Source: Tipula vernalis (Eukaryota; Arthropoda; Insecta; Diptera; Tipulidae). Taken from it: a stretch of DNA of 64,000 nt. The position numbers were made by a program, and so were the translations under genes. The first letter of the stretch is position 1. Every line of letters starts with the position of its first letter. Shown here one piece after another: positions 32,757-45,407 of the stretch. Under the pieces are notes generated by a model. The model saw nothing but the letters and a program-made list of their open reading frames with translations, did no database searches and had not been told where the DNA came from. The stretch is taken from contig OY282558.1 of assembly GCA_958295665.1 (NCBI GenBank), positions 19,963,409-20,027,408 on the forward strand, read 5' to 3'.

Positions 32757-35700
32757 TAATGAGATGGTTTGTGGGAAAAGGGTCATAAGGGTTGCATAAG
32801 AACAATGCAGCTAAATTTTTGTCTTATTCTCACTCCTTCTTGCGTTTTACCATTTACGTTGTTTCCCGGAAACAAACAAAAAAAACTAGCAGGCATGAGT
32901 CTATAGTATTTTACGTAAAAACACAAAAAAAATCGAAAGCCTACCTCGTCTCCACTTACCTTTAGATGTCGGTGTTTTACTTTTTATATTATTAACTGTT
33001 GGGCGCCAGATATCTACTAATAGCACGCTTCCGGGCAAAATTTTTTTTTTTTATACAACCAAATAGTCAGTAAAAAAACACTATAAGTGATAACCCTGGT
33101 AGAGCTTACCAACAAACTTACCGAAAAAAAACATCACTGCTCTTGATTGTTCCTCATCTCCCGCTTCTCTGTCCATTAATTTCCTTTTTTTCCCCCTTTC
33201 ATGCGGTTTTGTTTTCTTTATATACCCTATCAAACCTATATACCCTATCCACTGAACTCCAATCGACTTACCTATTCTGACTTACACCTGGTTGAGTTGG
33301 TTTACAATTGGAATCTAAAAACAATGTCATTTAGAACTAAAAGGTCTAAAAGGTTATGGGCTTGACTAGAGCTTCATCCGAGATCAGAGTATGACATCTA
33401 TATTAAATAAAAAAGTAATAAAGATCCGAAAAAAATCAAAATAATCGATATCCATTAAGCAAAGGTACAATAGAAACAAATCGAATAACAAATTTAAATA
33501 ATTTCCATTATCGATATCTTGCAACTTAATCGCTTTATTGTTATTGATTTTACAATTCACAAAAAGAAAAACGAGATCAAATAAAGGGAAATCAGATAAA
33601 ATCAAATACAACAAAAAAACCGTTGTCTGATTATTGATAGGCAAAAAAAAAAAACTTACAATCTGAATGGCTTAATTCACCACAGTTTCTATATTTTCAA
33701 AGTCCTAATATTACGATCATTTATAAATTATGTTAGTGATTTCCTTAACTACCTGGTAGTATATCTCGTTCATGTAACTCGTAGTGTAACGTTGTAGAAG
33801 CACTTCGATTGTTCCAAACCACACTACTTTGAATTTATAAAATCATCGAGTGTAAATCAATCGTTTATTTTTTGACAAAGCTCACGAGAACAGATATTTG
33901 CTAAAATTTTATTTTTCTACCCAATCATATTTTTGTTCTTGGACAATTTCTACGTCGCATTTCATTGAAGATGTAAAGACCTAAATTAAGAACAAGGATG
34001 AAACAACAAAACTTACATACACAAAAACTCTTTATAAATCCTTATATTTTGTATAAAAAAAATCAAGAAAACAAACGCTTCCGCATTGGCATCGGTATCA
34101 ACAGCGAATCTTAGTATGAGTTTATTCTTATATAATTCCTAAATTCTGGGTATAATCTGGGTAAAATTATTTCCATATCAAAACAAGATTTGCATACAAT
34201 ATATACGTTTATAATCTTGTTGTTTACAGTTTTTTTTCAAAATACAAATGAATTTAAATGAAATGAAATATTTGGTATGTAATTCAATGAAAATTATTTC
34301 ATTTTGTTTGAATTCAACGCTGTTATGGAATGTTTAGCGGAATTCTTGTTTCGCAACATAAATATAACATCTTAAAAAATAAGATGTATTGTATAATATT
34401 CTCATATTAATTTAATAAAATTCTGATATCTTAATGTCGAACACTTTTATGAAAATACACTGTATAATATATGTACATGTTTGTATATTCATCACGTATC
34501 TTGCCTAAATTCAACCATGTGTTGCTTTTATTTAATGTAATAGATTAAATCCTTCTTAATCATTATTTACACATAACTCCCTAACTATTTATAGATTAAT
34601 TATTTATGGCCAATCGAAACGAAGAACACAACAAACAAGTTTAGCATATAAAAAGATAAAACGTAACAACAAGTACTTATTATCCTCACCATAATATAAA
34701 TAGCACCATATAATCAAATTTATAAATACCAATTCCCTTAAAAGATTAAAGATTTCCGAAAGAACCGTTTCTTATATTTATCTGCGTAAATAAAAACCAG
34801 TAAAGCAGCAAAACAGAAAGGATCAAAATAATTTTATTTTACAAATATGTATACATTTTCGTATCTCCCCGAAGGAAGATCAACCAATATGTATTTTACC
34901 AATGTACATACATACACAGAGCAAAAAAATGTAAAAAGGGATTTTCATTTGTGTGTTCATATTATGAAATACAGAGAGCTTTCGTTACGCTTCTTTGTTC
35001 TTGTTACTTTATAATGCAAAACACAAAAGGAAACGAGAATATGGAAAGCTCTGTAAGAACAAGTAGAAGAAAGAAAACAAATCCAAATAGAGAAAATTCT
35101 TTTAGCATAGGATTTTTTTTTTGTATTCGTTTCGATTCTATTATTCATTTTTAAAACATAAAAACTTTTTATTTTAAATAAAAATAAAATGTTTTCATTT
35201 AATTTTAATATTTATATTATAAACAAATATGTAAATATTTGCATTGACCTAAAGATAACGGAAAATGTAAAAGTTTTCGGACTTTATTCAAAAAAAAAAA
35301 ATGTAAATAATTTTTATTTGCATATTATTACTTTTTTAAATATGAAATAATTTAGAAGAGTTCTAAGAATTTTCCGGAACGATGACTAAAATGTTAAATT
35401 GAACATTTGTTTGGTGAATGAAGTTTCATTGTAAGGTAAAAAAAAGTTCATCGTTATATTTTGTGCAATAAGAAATAAAGCATATTTTGTGGGGTAAGTA
35501 AATTAGGTTGGTAGATTAGAGGAATACTAAAATCAAAAAATATCAAAGAAAGCACGGTTTCTTTGAAAGATACGTGCTTATCTTTGCGGTTTAATTTGTT
35601 AACGGTATTTTCGAACACAAACATACTTTTGAATGAAAATACCTTTACCAAATACAACAAATTTCCAGGGAAAATAAAATTTAGTTACACATTTCGATCA

Positions 35701-35845
35701 ACAATAAATTTTATTTGGTCAGGCAAAATTTTTCATATGTAAACAGAAAATATAAAAAAAGCATATTATTGTTATTAGTAGTCTTAGGATTTTTAGGTTC
35801 TAAAAAATCAAAAATATGCAAAGTTGGATAAACTAGCTCTCCTGT
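32757..35845. other. AT-rich region without recognised genes
   Basis: No domains, element ends or RNA genes seen. Open frames of 62-86 codons are consistent with chance in such composition. Confidence 0.4.
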
Positions 35846-36105
35846 GGTGCGATTCTGGTTCAGTGATAATTTGAAATGATAAAAAAAACTTTTCATTACC
35901 ATCTAGTCATCCGTTTTAATTTTTTTCATTGCTCAAAACAAAATTATACATATCTTATTGCAAAAGGATGCAATTCTGGTTCGATGATAATGAAATCTGA
36001 TAAAATTATCATTGTTATACACTGTGTTTTGCGATTTCAAGTAAGCGACGAATGATAAATTTGTGACGAATTTGAAAGAGATTCAATAATTTTATCAGAC
36101 CCGAT
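35846..36105 (+). repeat. Two copies of a GGTGCGATTCTGGTTCAGTG repeat
   Basis: The word starting GGTGCGATTCTGGTTC and ending GAAATGATAAAA at 35846-35886 recurs, diverged, at 35966-36005. An inverted TCTGATAAAATTAT pair lies at about 35995-36105. A third copy is inverted at 39499-39536. Confidence 0.6.
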
Positions 36106-37199
36106 GTTTCACGTATATCTCACAGTTTCTTTTTGTAGAATCTGAATAATTTGTATAATTGGGCAACTGCATATTCAAAATCAACGAAAAATCTACTCTA
36201 GGAAATTTAAAAAGCCTTAAAATATTCTAATTATTGGAAATAAATAAGTGAAAAGTGACCCTGAAATACCTTCTATAAAGAAAAATTTTTGCAAAATGAA
36301 AATAATAAAACCTGGTACAGGTTTATTGGCCTTAGTTCACAATGAGGTTTTTATTTGAAAAAATGTCGACATAATTTTTTCACGTCGGGTTGGCGAAGGT
36401 AAGATTCATCAATGTTAAATTGTCGTTAAGTGTTTGTCGTTCGACACGTAAAATTAAAGGTAAGGGCAAAAATGTTTTTGGCTGATTAATTGTGTTTGTG
36501 CTTTATTCTGTGGTATTACCATCTTTATCTTTTGAAATGCTTTCTGAAAAATTGAAAGAATATCAGTTGAATGTATTCCGATAACGACGTTAAGCATTCT
36601 TTTAAAAAAATCGAGATCCTAAATTTTATTTCAGGAAAATTAACTAGGAACCATAAGCTGCAGAACAATTTTAAACAATAACAAAAATGCAATTAATTAT
36701 GTTGTGCATACTCTTAAGTACATAATACTAAAATAATCACAAAAACTACTCAATTCGTTATAACATTTCGACATTGAATTCCAAGGTTCGTCACTTCCAT
36801 AATTGGTTCTATGAGAACCTATTTTCAAGGGTGTGCGAGCGAGTTCGAAGTTTTTTTCATTACATATCATTTCTACGTGCTGACGACGAATTTCAAGAAG
36901 AAAGGCAAAATTTTCAAGGAATTACATCTTTCAACATATGGAGGTAGATATCTAATATTTTCCCACCACGGTAATCGGTTGTCAAACCCACCAAATTAGA
37001 AAAGATTTTTCTACTGGCTCAATCCAAATTATGTGATCCCTGTAACGGGTACATTATACGCATGATGTATATTCGAGCTGTGAGCGAAAAAAAATTGATA
37101 CAGGCAAACAAAAATTCCGGGATCATTAAACTCTTTTATGGTACGTTTTAGGAATTCTAACATAGATTTGGCTTTAGAACAGATCAAGTCAAAATGACG
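36106..37199. other. AT-rich spacer
   Basis: Nothing recognised. The small frame at 36811-36999 has no known domain. Confidence 0.4.
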
Positions 37200-38345
37200 A
37201 TTAACTTATAAGGTGGACAATTATAAAATAAGGTACAAATGTAACTCTAAGGTTCTTATTTCATTTACTCGTGCCAAATTATTATTCGCAATATTGTAAA
37301 CATAAATAAGATGCGATGTTGAAAGTGTAAAACTCATCATTTTGCACTTTGTAACATTTAAATATAACAAATTATTCTTACACCAAACTTTAACCGCATC
37401 TAATTCCTTTTGTAACTTCTCTGCATCAGTTAGATTTCGAATATAGGGTAAAATATTTTTAGGACATCGGCATACATAAGACAACGGGAAAATTTTATAC
37501 TTTTCGTGATATCATTCAAAAACAATATGAAAATAGGCTAACCGAGATGCGAGCCCTGAGGTATCCCAGAATGCACATAAATTGTATCAGAAAAACTATT
37601 GTTAATTTTTACACATTGTATCCGCCCAGTAAGATATTGCAAGCCATTTGATCAAATTATCATTAACACGAAGTAATTTTAATTTTTCCAGAAGTCAAAC
37701 GCCTTACCGAAGTCGGTATAAATAACATTAAGTTGAGCACGTTTCATAAATTCTACTAAGTTTGATACAGAAAAACCTAATCGGAAAAAACCTTGCTGTT
37801 CATCTACTATAAGCGACTTAATATTATCACAAACAATCGACTCAAACTGGAGAACTTTAAAAAAATTTGAAGAAATACCTTATGGGCCACATCCACCCTT
37901 AAAAAGATGAAGGGATTTAATGATACCAACTGTCTTCATCTTCAACAATGTCAGTACATTTATAAACATTTTCAGTTATATCATTGAACGACATTGTTGA
38001 CGGAAACAAAAACAATTTTTTCTTTTGGATTCAACGAAATTCCAGAATGATTTTGGATTTATATTATTTATCAATATTGAATGTTGAAGCCATTGAATAA
38101 AATGTCATAGAATATTTGCACATCACGGTTAATGTCCATGTCGACCAACAAAAAGTCCGAATCCCAGTCAACCGATTTGAAATAAGACATCAGTCTATCA
38201 TTGTGCTGATAATACATATTAAAAATCAAAAAATTTAATTGAATTACAATTGTTGATATTGGAATTAGACTACAAAAACACTGATGTATTTAAATTAGTT
38301 TCCATTGAGTTATGGTTAACATCGTTGAATTGGCCAAAAATAAAT
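37200..38345 (-). pseudogene. Jockey-like LINE reverse transcriptase relic
   Basis: Minus-strand relic in several frames. From high to low coordinates: DWDSDFLLVDMDI (linker after the endonuclease, near 38165), NPKSFWNFVESKRKN (near 38060), a GCGP-stop-GIS motif (near 37890, normally GPDGIP), a large deletion, SIVCDNIKSLIVDEQ (near 37830), VIYTDFGKAFD (near 37720), SGIPQGSHLG (near 37545), MYADV (near 37465, where YADD is expected) and KLQKELDAVKVWCKNN then LNVTKCKMMSF (37420-37320). Many stops and the lost second active-site Asp make it inactive. It abuts the mariner-like element beginning at about 38365. Confidence 0.8.
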
Positions 38346-38364
38346 CCAGAAATATTTCATTATA

Positions 38365-38850
38365 AAGGGTGTTTTTTTAAGCCTGATAGAACTTGAAATT
38401 GTAAAAAATAAAACAAAAAAATAAATTTTTATGGAAAATATATTCTGGCAGATCTCAGTATACTCTAGCAAATCATTATGAATATATAAACTCACGCTTG
38501 AACAACTCTTCGAAATTATTAAAATTTACTTTGAAAATCAGTCGTCGATTCGCGCAACTTATAGAGGACTTCGTGATTTTTATGGCGCACATAATCGTCC
38601 ATCTGTCGAATTGTGGATAGATTTCGTACCACATACTCTCTAGAGGATGCAATAATATCAACACGTCGAAGGAATGTGCGTACTGAAGAGAATATCGCCG
38701 CTGTAAACGAAAGTGTGGAAGAAGACCCAAATTTATCGATTCGTCGTCGTTCGCAGGAATTTTTGTTTGAAAATATGGATGACATTGATCCGGACGACCT
38801 TCAAAGACATTTTGATACTTTATCATTCGTTTGGTTTCTAGCAAACTAAA
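38365..38850 (+). pseudogene. Mariner-like element, 5' half with transposase N-terminus
   Basis: Starts with AAGGGTGTTTTTTTAAG just after TATA, which resembles the terminal repeat of a common insect Tc1/mariner-like family. The plus-strand coding part gives the N-terminal helix-turn-helix region: LEQLFEIIKIYFENQSSIRA (from about 38490), YRGLRDFYGAHNRPS, a frameshift, then TRRRNVRTEENIAAV and DPNLSIRRRSQE (38660-38757). After RRSQE homology to the family jumps out. The remaining frame to 38849 (FENMDDIDPDDLQRHF) may be a fused C-terminal piece left by an internal deletion. No 3' inverted repeat is seen. Confidence 0.75.
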
Positions 38851-39680
38851 CAAACAATGCACAATGTTTGTATTGACAGAAGAAAAGAGAACATACTACG
38901 TGTACGCATTAGCACAGTACTGCTGTGCTAAGAAAAAAAAGTGACAAACGCCAAATATCGATATATGGATTCTGCAAACAAATACATCTTCTTCTGCTTT
39001 TTAAAAAAGCCGAATATCCTTCTTCAAATGCTATAAAATCACGTTATTTAATAGTTGTTTCATATTAAGACATTAATGGTAAACAAAAATAGAAAAATTG
39101 AAATTACTCAAAACTTCAAAAAGGCAAATGTGACTTTTTCTCTTAGCACGGCAGAATAAGTGGGTATCAGTATAAATAACTCTATTTAGATTTTATCAAC
39201 TATTTTTTACTGATACTTTGTATGTCTCTATACATACTCGTATGTATCGTTTTTGGTATAACATTAGTAAGGAAATAAGGTGTCGTAAATCGATTTCTGA
39301 AATTACCGATCAAATATTGAATAGTACTCGTATAAGTATAGCAAATACAGCTTTTAGTACTCTTGTTAACCTGGCATAATAAATACTTATTTTTCCTTTG
39401 CTTTACTTCTTGATAAAATTCAAACATTTAATTTTCAAAGTAGGCATAATACGAAAAATAATGAATTCTCCTTTTTGCTTTGTTTACACCGATTCAAATT
39501 TATCATTTCATTTTATCACTGAACCGAAATCGCACCCCTGGACTAAAAAGTGCTTGAAAATTAGTCCAAAAATGGTTCCAGATCCATACACTTAAAAATT
39601 TGTACTGATAAGCGATACTTACTTCAAAAGAACACCGTGACGGTTGAGGGTAAAAGATTCACGCTATTAAAGCAAGTTTT
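38851..39680. other. AT-rich spacer with one dispersed repeat copy
   Basis: 39499-39536 is an inverted copy of the GGTGCGATT...TCAGTG repeat seen at 35846. Otherwise nothing recognised. Confidence 0.45.
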
Positions 39681-42160
39681 AAACTAAGAAAAACTAAATT
39701 ACACTCAAACAAATTGAAATTCAAACACAATTTTCAATTTAAGTTACCATAACGATTATAATCAATTACAGTTTAAAATTCATATTCTTTTATACATCAC
39801 GCTGATACTAAATCATTTTAATGTTTTATTGCAATCATGTTTCCTATTGCAATTTTAACTAATTGCAATTAAAATTTAGTTTGGAATATCAAACTTTCAC
39901 TATTCTCGAATCATTTTAAAATGAAAGCTGAAATTGTAAATTTTGTATTTTAAATTTCACTCAAAATTATAAATCAATTCCTCCTTCAAGTTTTTTTCAA
40001 ATCGAGTTTGGAATTTCGCCTACTTGTATTCAAAATATCACAAAATTTCTTTGTAATTGCAACCAAAATTTTGGAATTCAAAAACAGCTTTTTCTCAGAA
40101 TTTCACCCTCACTAAACATAAAATTTGGCTTAAATCGATTTTATAATTCAATTCGAAATGCAAACTCAACTTTAAACTAAAAACAATATTACAGTTATTT
40201 TTTTGCTCAAGTCAAAATTACTATTCAAATTCAATTTCTACTCAACATTTTTTTTTAAATTACGGCTTAAAATTCAAATATTTCGATACTTACACAAATT
40301 TCTGTTCAAAATTCTAATACAAATTTAACAAACGTTTTGATTCAAACTATAGATTTTTAAAAAATGCACTTCCAACTATGTTGAAGTTGTATTCCAAATT
40401 TCAAATCAAGCAGATTTAGACAAATTCAGGTTGGAATTTTTACTTAATTTGTAAACAATAAATCACAAAATATCTAGCTTAATTGCATCCATAATTTAGC
40501 GTTAATTAAATTTGGAAATGAAGCTCGTTGTTTAAATATTTTTTAATTAAATTGCATCAAAACTTTTGCTCAAACTTTGTTCAAATCTTGTTTTACCCCT
40601 GTTCTAAATTCATTCGAGTAAAAATGATTAACTTAATTTTTAAAATTCACTCAAACTGTTATTAAAGGTAGTCAGTTAAAGTCTATTTCTAATGTAAGTT
40701 ACTACTTAAGATTTTACTCATTTACGATTTAAAATTTATATGCTTCTATTATAAAACAAAACATTTTTAGTTGAACTAAAAAATTTGTTGAAATCGTGTT
40801 CAGGATTTAAGCTCAGTCACATAAAGGACATTAAATATTTTGCTTTAATTTTTTTTTTGAAAATGTGTTTCCCAAATGCAAAATAAAGAAGAAAATTTCT
40901 ACTTAAAGTTTCGCTCAAATTCATTATATCTAGTTTAGAATTCAAGCTGATCCTCTCTTCGTTCCCATAATCAATTTCCTCTCTGTCGAATGCTAGATTT
41001 ATGTTCTGCTTGGAATTAAATTTCTTACCAAAAATCTTAATTATTTTCGAATCCATTTTGATTTTAAACTAAGTTACTAGAATACCATTCACATATTAAA
41101 ACGAAAATTTGAATAATCAATTAGCAGAATATCTAAATATTTGTTAAAACTATAAATTTCACTCAAGTTTTCAAAGCGTGATCAAAATTACAATTAACAA
41201 ACATTCAAGTACAGTTTTGGAAGTTTTAACTCAATTTCGGATTAAAATGTCCCTCACAGTTGGTTCAAATCCAGATGGGATTGTAATCTAATTTTATTCT
41301 GAATGCATCCAAAGTTCTATTCGAATCCCTAAAAACTATTTTCTTTTCCAGTCTAATTTTTTGGTCCAATTTAAATTGGTTTCAAAATATGTATTTTGGT
41401 TTTCCCTTAACATATCTATTCTTTGCTCCACCTAATTTGCTCTGATTTGTTTGTTTTCTAATTGACAATCCACTCAGCAAATCTATATTTCTCTCAAAAT
41501 TTTGTGAAATCAAAATTATAGTTATAACTCAATTCCAATATATGTTTTTACCACAGATTTCATTTGGTTTGGAATGCCAAAACCATTTTTTTTTAATTTA
41601 AATTCCTAATTTAAATTTCCCTTAAAATTTCCATTAAATTAATTTCCATATTTTTAAACCAAGTAACACTGTACAACGATTTGTACTGTCTAAATTCCAT
41701 GCAAAATGTAGCTAGATACATTTTCTTAATTTCTATTTTAAATTTAACTCAAAATAGTGAAAGATGGCGTGGTTCGAATTGTAACTCAAATAAAATTGTA
41801 TATATTTAATTTAAAACTGAAAATTTATGGATTTAAAACCAGAGATTTTTTTCTCAATCCACTCAATATTTAGTCATGCCCTAGTTGGAATTTTTATTCA
41901 AAGATCGGAATTAAAAACTCTATTTATAGCAAAGTTTTGCTGTAAACTACGATTAGCTTTTGTTTGTTAATCTAGTTTGTAATTCTAATTCAATTTTTAA
42001 ATTTTTAAATCCAATTTGAGTTCCTACTCAATAATTTATTCAATTAAATTTGGGAATTTAAATTCAAATTCTGATTTTTGCTCGAAATTCTCATTTTATA
42101 TACGATATGTTGAAATTCACAAACGTATAGGTTGACAAATAATATGTTAACTTTTCTCAC
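39681..42160. repeat. G-poor, degenerate AATTCAAATTT-like tract
   Basis: About 2.5 kb in which the plus strand is strikingly poor in G and keeps returning to TTCAAA, AATTTT, CTCAAA and AATTCAA words at irregular spacing. It looks like a very old decayed tandem repeat. Matching composition resumes at 45408-45760 on the far side of the Tigger element. Confidence 0.5.
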
Positions 42161-42366
42161 ATAAAGGTGCTATTCCATGAGAAAATTTTACTGAACAGTA
42201 AAATTAAAGGAAGAAAAAATATATATTTGCTAGATGGCGGAATGAAACAAAAAATCGAATCAGTAAAAAAATAGTTGTGTCTGTAGTTGTAACACTCCTC
42301 TAAAAAATATCAAATCGAAAACTTTTTATAGGAGTGTCACTAACACACGTACATAAAATTTGTATA

Positions 42367-42703
42367 TGATCAAAACCAACATTAATGTATTACAAGCCTG
42401 ATTGTCACCAATATTATAAATTTTTTTTGCGCTTATGCATGAAAGTATTGGTGATCGACAGATTATATAAATGAGTGAGAAAATCATACAAATTGTAGAT
42501 ATAACAAAACAAACGAATTGTGGAGGGAAAATTGGGTATGTTAATAATGAAAAAAACTAATTGGGATTGGTTAGTTGAGAGTATTTTTATTCTATTTTCG
42601 CACCAACACTTTCAAGTATAAGGTATTAAATGTAAGAGGGTATCTGTGTGCTTCATCACTGAATCAGGCTTGTAGTATTACATTAGTGTTGGTTTTGATA
42701 TGA
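42367..42703. repeat. Inverted repeat inside Tigger 3' region
   Basis: 42367-42403 and 42662-42703 are inverted copies with TCAAAACCAACAYTAATGTA and ACAAGCCTGATT in common. Possible nested MITE. ATAGGAGT occurs outside both arms (42328-42335, 42738-42745), but a third copy at about 42819 weakens its reading as a target duplication. Confidence 0.65.
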
Positions 42704-43207
42704 TAGAAAATAATTCTCGCACACACTAACAATTTTAATAGGAGTACGATTTTATGGTGGAGATATTTTTTAATTTTTTATTCTGTGACGGAAATTGTTC
42801 GAAAAAATGAAATTCTGATAGGAGTATTAATAATATTTAATTTTTTAGATAATTTAGAGACGAATAAAACATCGAATAATACTAAAGCTATCCCCCGCTT
42901 TACACGGAAGATAGGTTCCTCACAAAACCGTGTAACTCGAAAAATTAACTTTTATATAGAAAAACCGTGTAAAATGAAAATCACTATAAATAATTCGTTT
43001 TAGTCATTTTTTAATACAAAATATGAATAGCAAACACATTTAATAAAATATAATAATATCAATTCATTTCCAAAATTAAACAAATATGAAAAAAATCTAT
43101 TTCATAGAAATAACATATAGTATGTATCTTCTTTATAAATATAAATTAGGAATTCATGTAAAACTAATGACTATAAATAGGACTTAACATCCTAATTTTA
43201 ATTAAAT

Positions 43208-44980
43208 TTAATTACTGTCACTATCACTTTCAATAATACGCCTTCTTTTAGAAATTTGTACAATATCACTTTCATCGCTAGACCACACTATCTCATTGGA
43301 TTCCTTTTCCATAGGTAATGTAGTTCCGTGAGATTTCACAGTAAAAAAGTCTGATATGAGCAATTGTGGCTTATTTTTAGTCATATCTTCGTAGACCTCC
43401 TCGTATTGAGATAAAAGTTGCTTAATATCTCGCTGAAATTTGAGAGCTCGTTCAACATTCGTATCATGTTCTTGAAAATAGTTGCCTAATTTTCTTCCTA
43501 TCGCAAGACCATCACCCACGACCTTCGCTGTAAATGCACTAGGTTCGCATTCATCAACATCAGATTCAATATCATTTTCATTTCCAGCATTTTTTCCTAC
43601 CATTTCTATTAGGTCATCTTCATGTAATTCTTGATCTTCCCTTATTTCAGCAATATCTACTTCTGCCATATCCTCGAAGCCTTCTCCACCCAACGTATGA
43701 CATAACTCAATTATCTGAGAATATTCATTCTCTAAAGACAGTCTACAATTCTTATCTTCAACTATAGCAGGCCATACTGCTTTCCAACACGCATGGAGCG
43801 TTGATTGTTTAATTTCAACGTATGACATTCTATATGCTTGACGCAATCTAAAATTGTAAATTTTTTCCAGGCATCAATAATCGAAAGAGATTCTTCATTT
43901 TCCATTTGATCCAAAATATATTTAAATGACTTTTTAATTTACAGCGCCTTGAATGTCGAAATTATCCCTTGGTCTAGGGGTTGCAAGAGAGAAGTTGTAT
44001 TTTTGGGTAGAAACACTATTTCAACATTTTCCTCTTGTAAATCTTGAGGGTGACCGGGAGCATTATCAAGAATAAGAAGAACCTTGAAAGGCAACCCTTT
44101 TTTGATTAAATACCTTTTCACATCTGGCACGAAAAGGTTACGGAACAAATCATTTAACAATATAGCGGTAACCCACGCTTTCTTATTGGCATTACAATAT
44201 ACGAGAAGATTGTCAATATTTATCCCTTTAAACGAACGTGGCTTCTTGGCTTTGTTAATTACCAATGGCTTCATAATATTATCGCCGGAAGCATTACTAC
44301 AAAAAAGAATCGTTATACGAACTTTTGCTGCCTTGTGGCCGCTAGCTGACTTGTTGTGTTTAGCTAAAAAAGTCCTCTCAGCCATTTTTTCCAAAATAAT
44401 CCAGATTCGTCTGCATTAAAAACCTGGTCAGGACTATAAGACTTACCGGCAATAATTTCCGCAAATTTTTGTGGATATTTTTGTGCTGCTTCGAAATCGG
44501 CAGATGCTTGCTCACCTTTTAATTTTAGACTATGCAAAGAATGTCTTTGCTTAAACCGTTCGAACCAACCATGACTTGCTTGAAAAGGCACCTGATTCGC
44601 AGAAGTAGACGACAATTGATTCTCGATTTGCTCATAAATTTTTAAAGCCTTATTTGTTATGGAATTGGTATCAATTGGAATTCGTTTTTGATTTTGATCT
44701 TCTAGCCAGATCATTAAAGCCTTTTCCATATTTTCCATGGCAACATTTCTTACATGTGAAGTTGTGGTCAGACTCGTAGACATTTCAGCAGCTACACTTT
44801 TTCTAATTGAGTCTTCTTTTTTTTTTTAATTGTTCTTATTGTAGCTTCATTTATGGAATAAAATCTAGCAACATCTACTATTCTTTCATTATTACGTAGA
44901 CGGTTCAAAATTTTCATTTTGGTTTGTAAAGATATAACCTTTCTTTTACTCTCTGTTCTTTTAATTTTATCTTTTGCCAT
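43208..44980 (-). pseudogene. Tigger/jerky transposase (CENP-B-like), recently broken
   Basis: From ATG 44980 the minus strand encodes a pogo-type transposase of about 590 codons, normal length for Tigger proteins. First comes an N-terminal psq helix-turn-helix (ISLQTKMKILNRLRNNERIV...NEATIRTIKKK). After a frameshift in an A-run near 44820 comes a CENP-B-type second DNA-binding domain (HGWFERFKQRHSLHSLKLKG) and [13 protein letters not shown] with the first catalytic Asp. After another A-run frameshift near 44385 come the core [21 protein letters not shown] with the second Asp, and [20 protein letters not shown] stop near 43935 and a frameshift near 43855 precede a long acidic C-terminus (43846-43208) ending in ESDSDSN. 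Few breaks, mostly in homopolymers, suggest a young copy or sequencing slips. Confidence 0.88.
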
Positions 44981-45114
44981 GGTAAAACTATAAAATTTTA
45001 ATTAAATCATAGAATATAAGACAATATTTACTTACCTTAAATAAATTTACGCTATCAAGTACGATCAAGCATTAAGCAAGTCTCCCGTATTATAAATGCG
45101 AATACCACACACAC

Positions 45115-45165
45115 TTTTTTTTTTTTTTTTTTTTTTTCGTCCCTGCCCAAAAGCGGCTAGCACTA
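45115..45165 (-). mobile_element. 51-bp processed retroposon with poly(A) and 16-bp target duplication
   Basis: On the minus strand, 28 nt (starting TAGTGCTAGCCGCTTTTGGG) are followed by 23 A. Both sides carry an identical direct repeat, CGAATACCACACACAC, at 45099-45114 and 45166-45181. This is the signature of LINE-type target-primed insertion of a very short RNA 3' end. The source RNA is not recognised. Confidence 0.8.
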
Positions 45166-45407
45166 CGAATACCACACACACACACCACTATACCCATATT
45201 GCAACACGACACCATAGCTCTCTCCCTTACCAAGGAAATATGTACCATCATCATACTCAGGCTTTTTTCATGAAGCCAACACAGCAATATTTCACCCCGT
45301 AAAGGAAGGCGCCACATCGATAACCACATATGTCTTACTAGTTGTGATATCATCCGTCCGCCCCTATTTTACTATTCAGTAAAATTTTCCCATGGAATAG
45401 CACCTTA

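Larger units (their letters stand above)
42165..45405. mobile_element. Complete Tigger/jerky (pogo-type) DNA transposon
   Basis: Inverted ends of about 38 bp: AGGTGCTATTCCATG at 42165 and its complement ending at 45405, with the inner GAAAATTTTACTGAAYAGTA also conserved. TA follows the right end (45406-45407) and lies one base from the left end (42162-42163), consistent with the TA duplication of the pogo/Tc1 superfamily. A transposase gene fills 43208-44980 on the minus strand. Nested inside are an inverted repeat (42367-42703) and a 51-bp retroposon (45115-45165). The flanks on both sides are the same G-poor tract. Confidence 0.88.

Noticed and set aside
34951..35154. Overlapping 63-67-codon frames on both strands
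   Set aside because: No domain, biased amino-acid content from AT-rich DNA, and no conserved motif.
42328..42745. 8-bp target duplication ATAGGAGT around an inverted repeat in the Tigger element
   Set aside because: A third ATAGGAGT lies at about 42819 and the supposed element ends do not match each other, so the direct repeat may be chance or an internal motif.
45096..45353. Open frames on both strands around 45.1-45.35 kb
   Set aside because: They cross a poly(T)/poly(A) retroposon and CA-rich repeats inside the Tigger 5' region. No domain seen.
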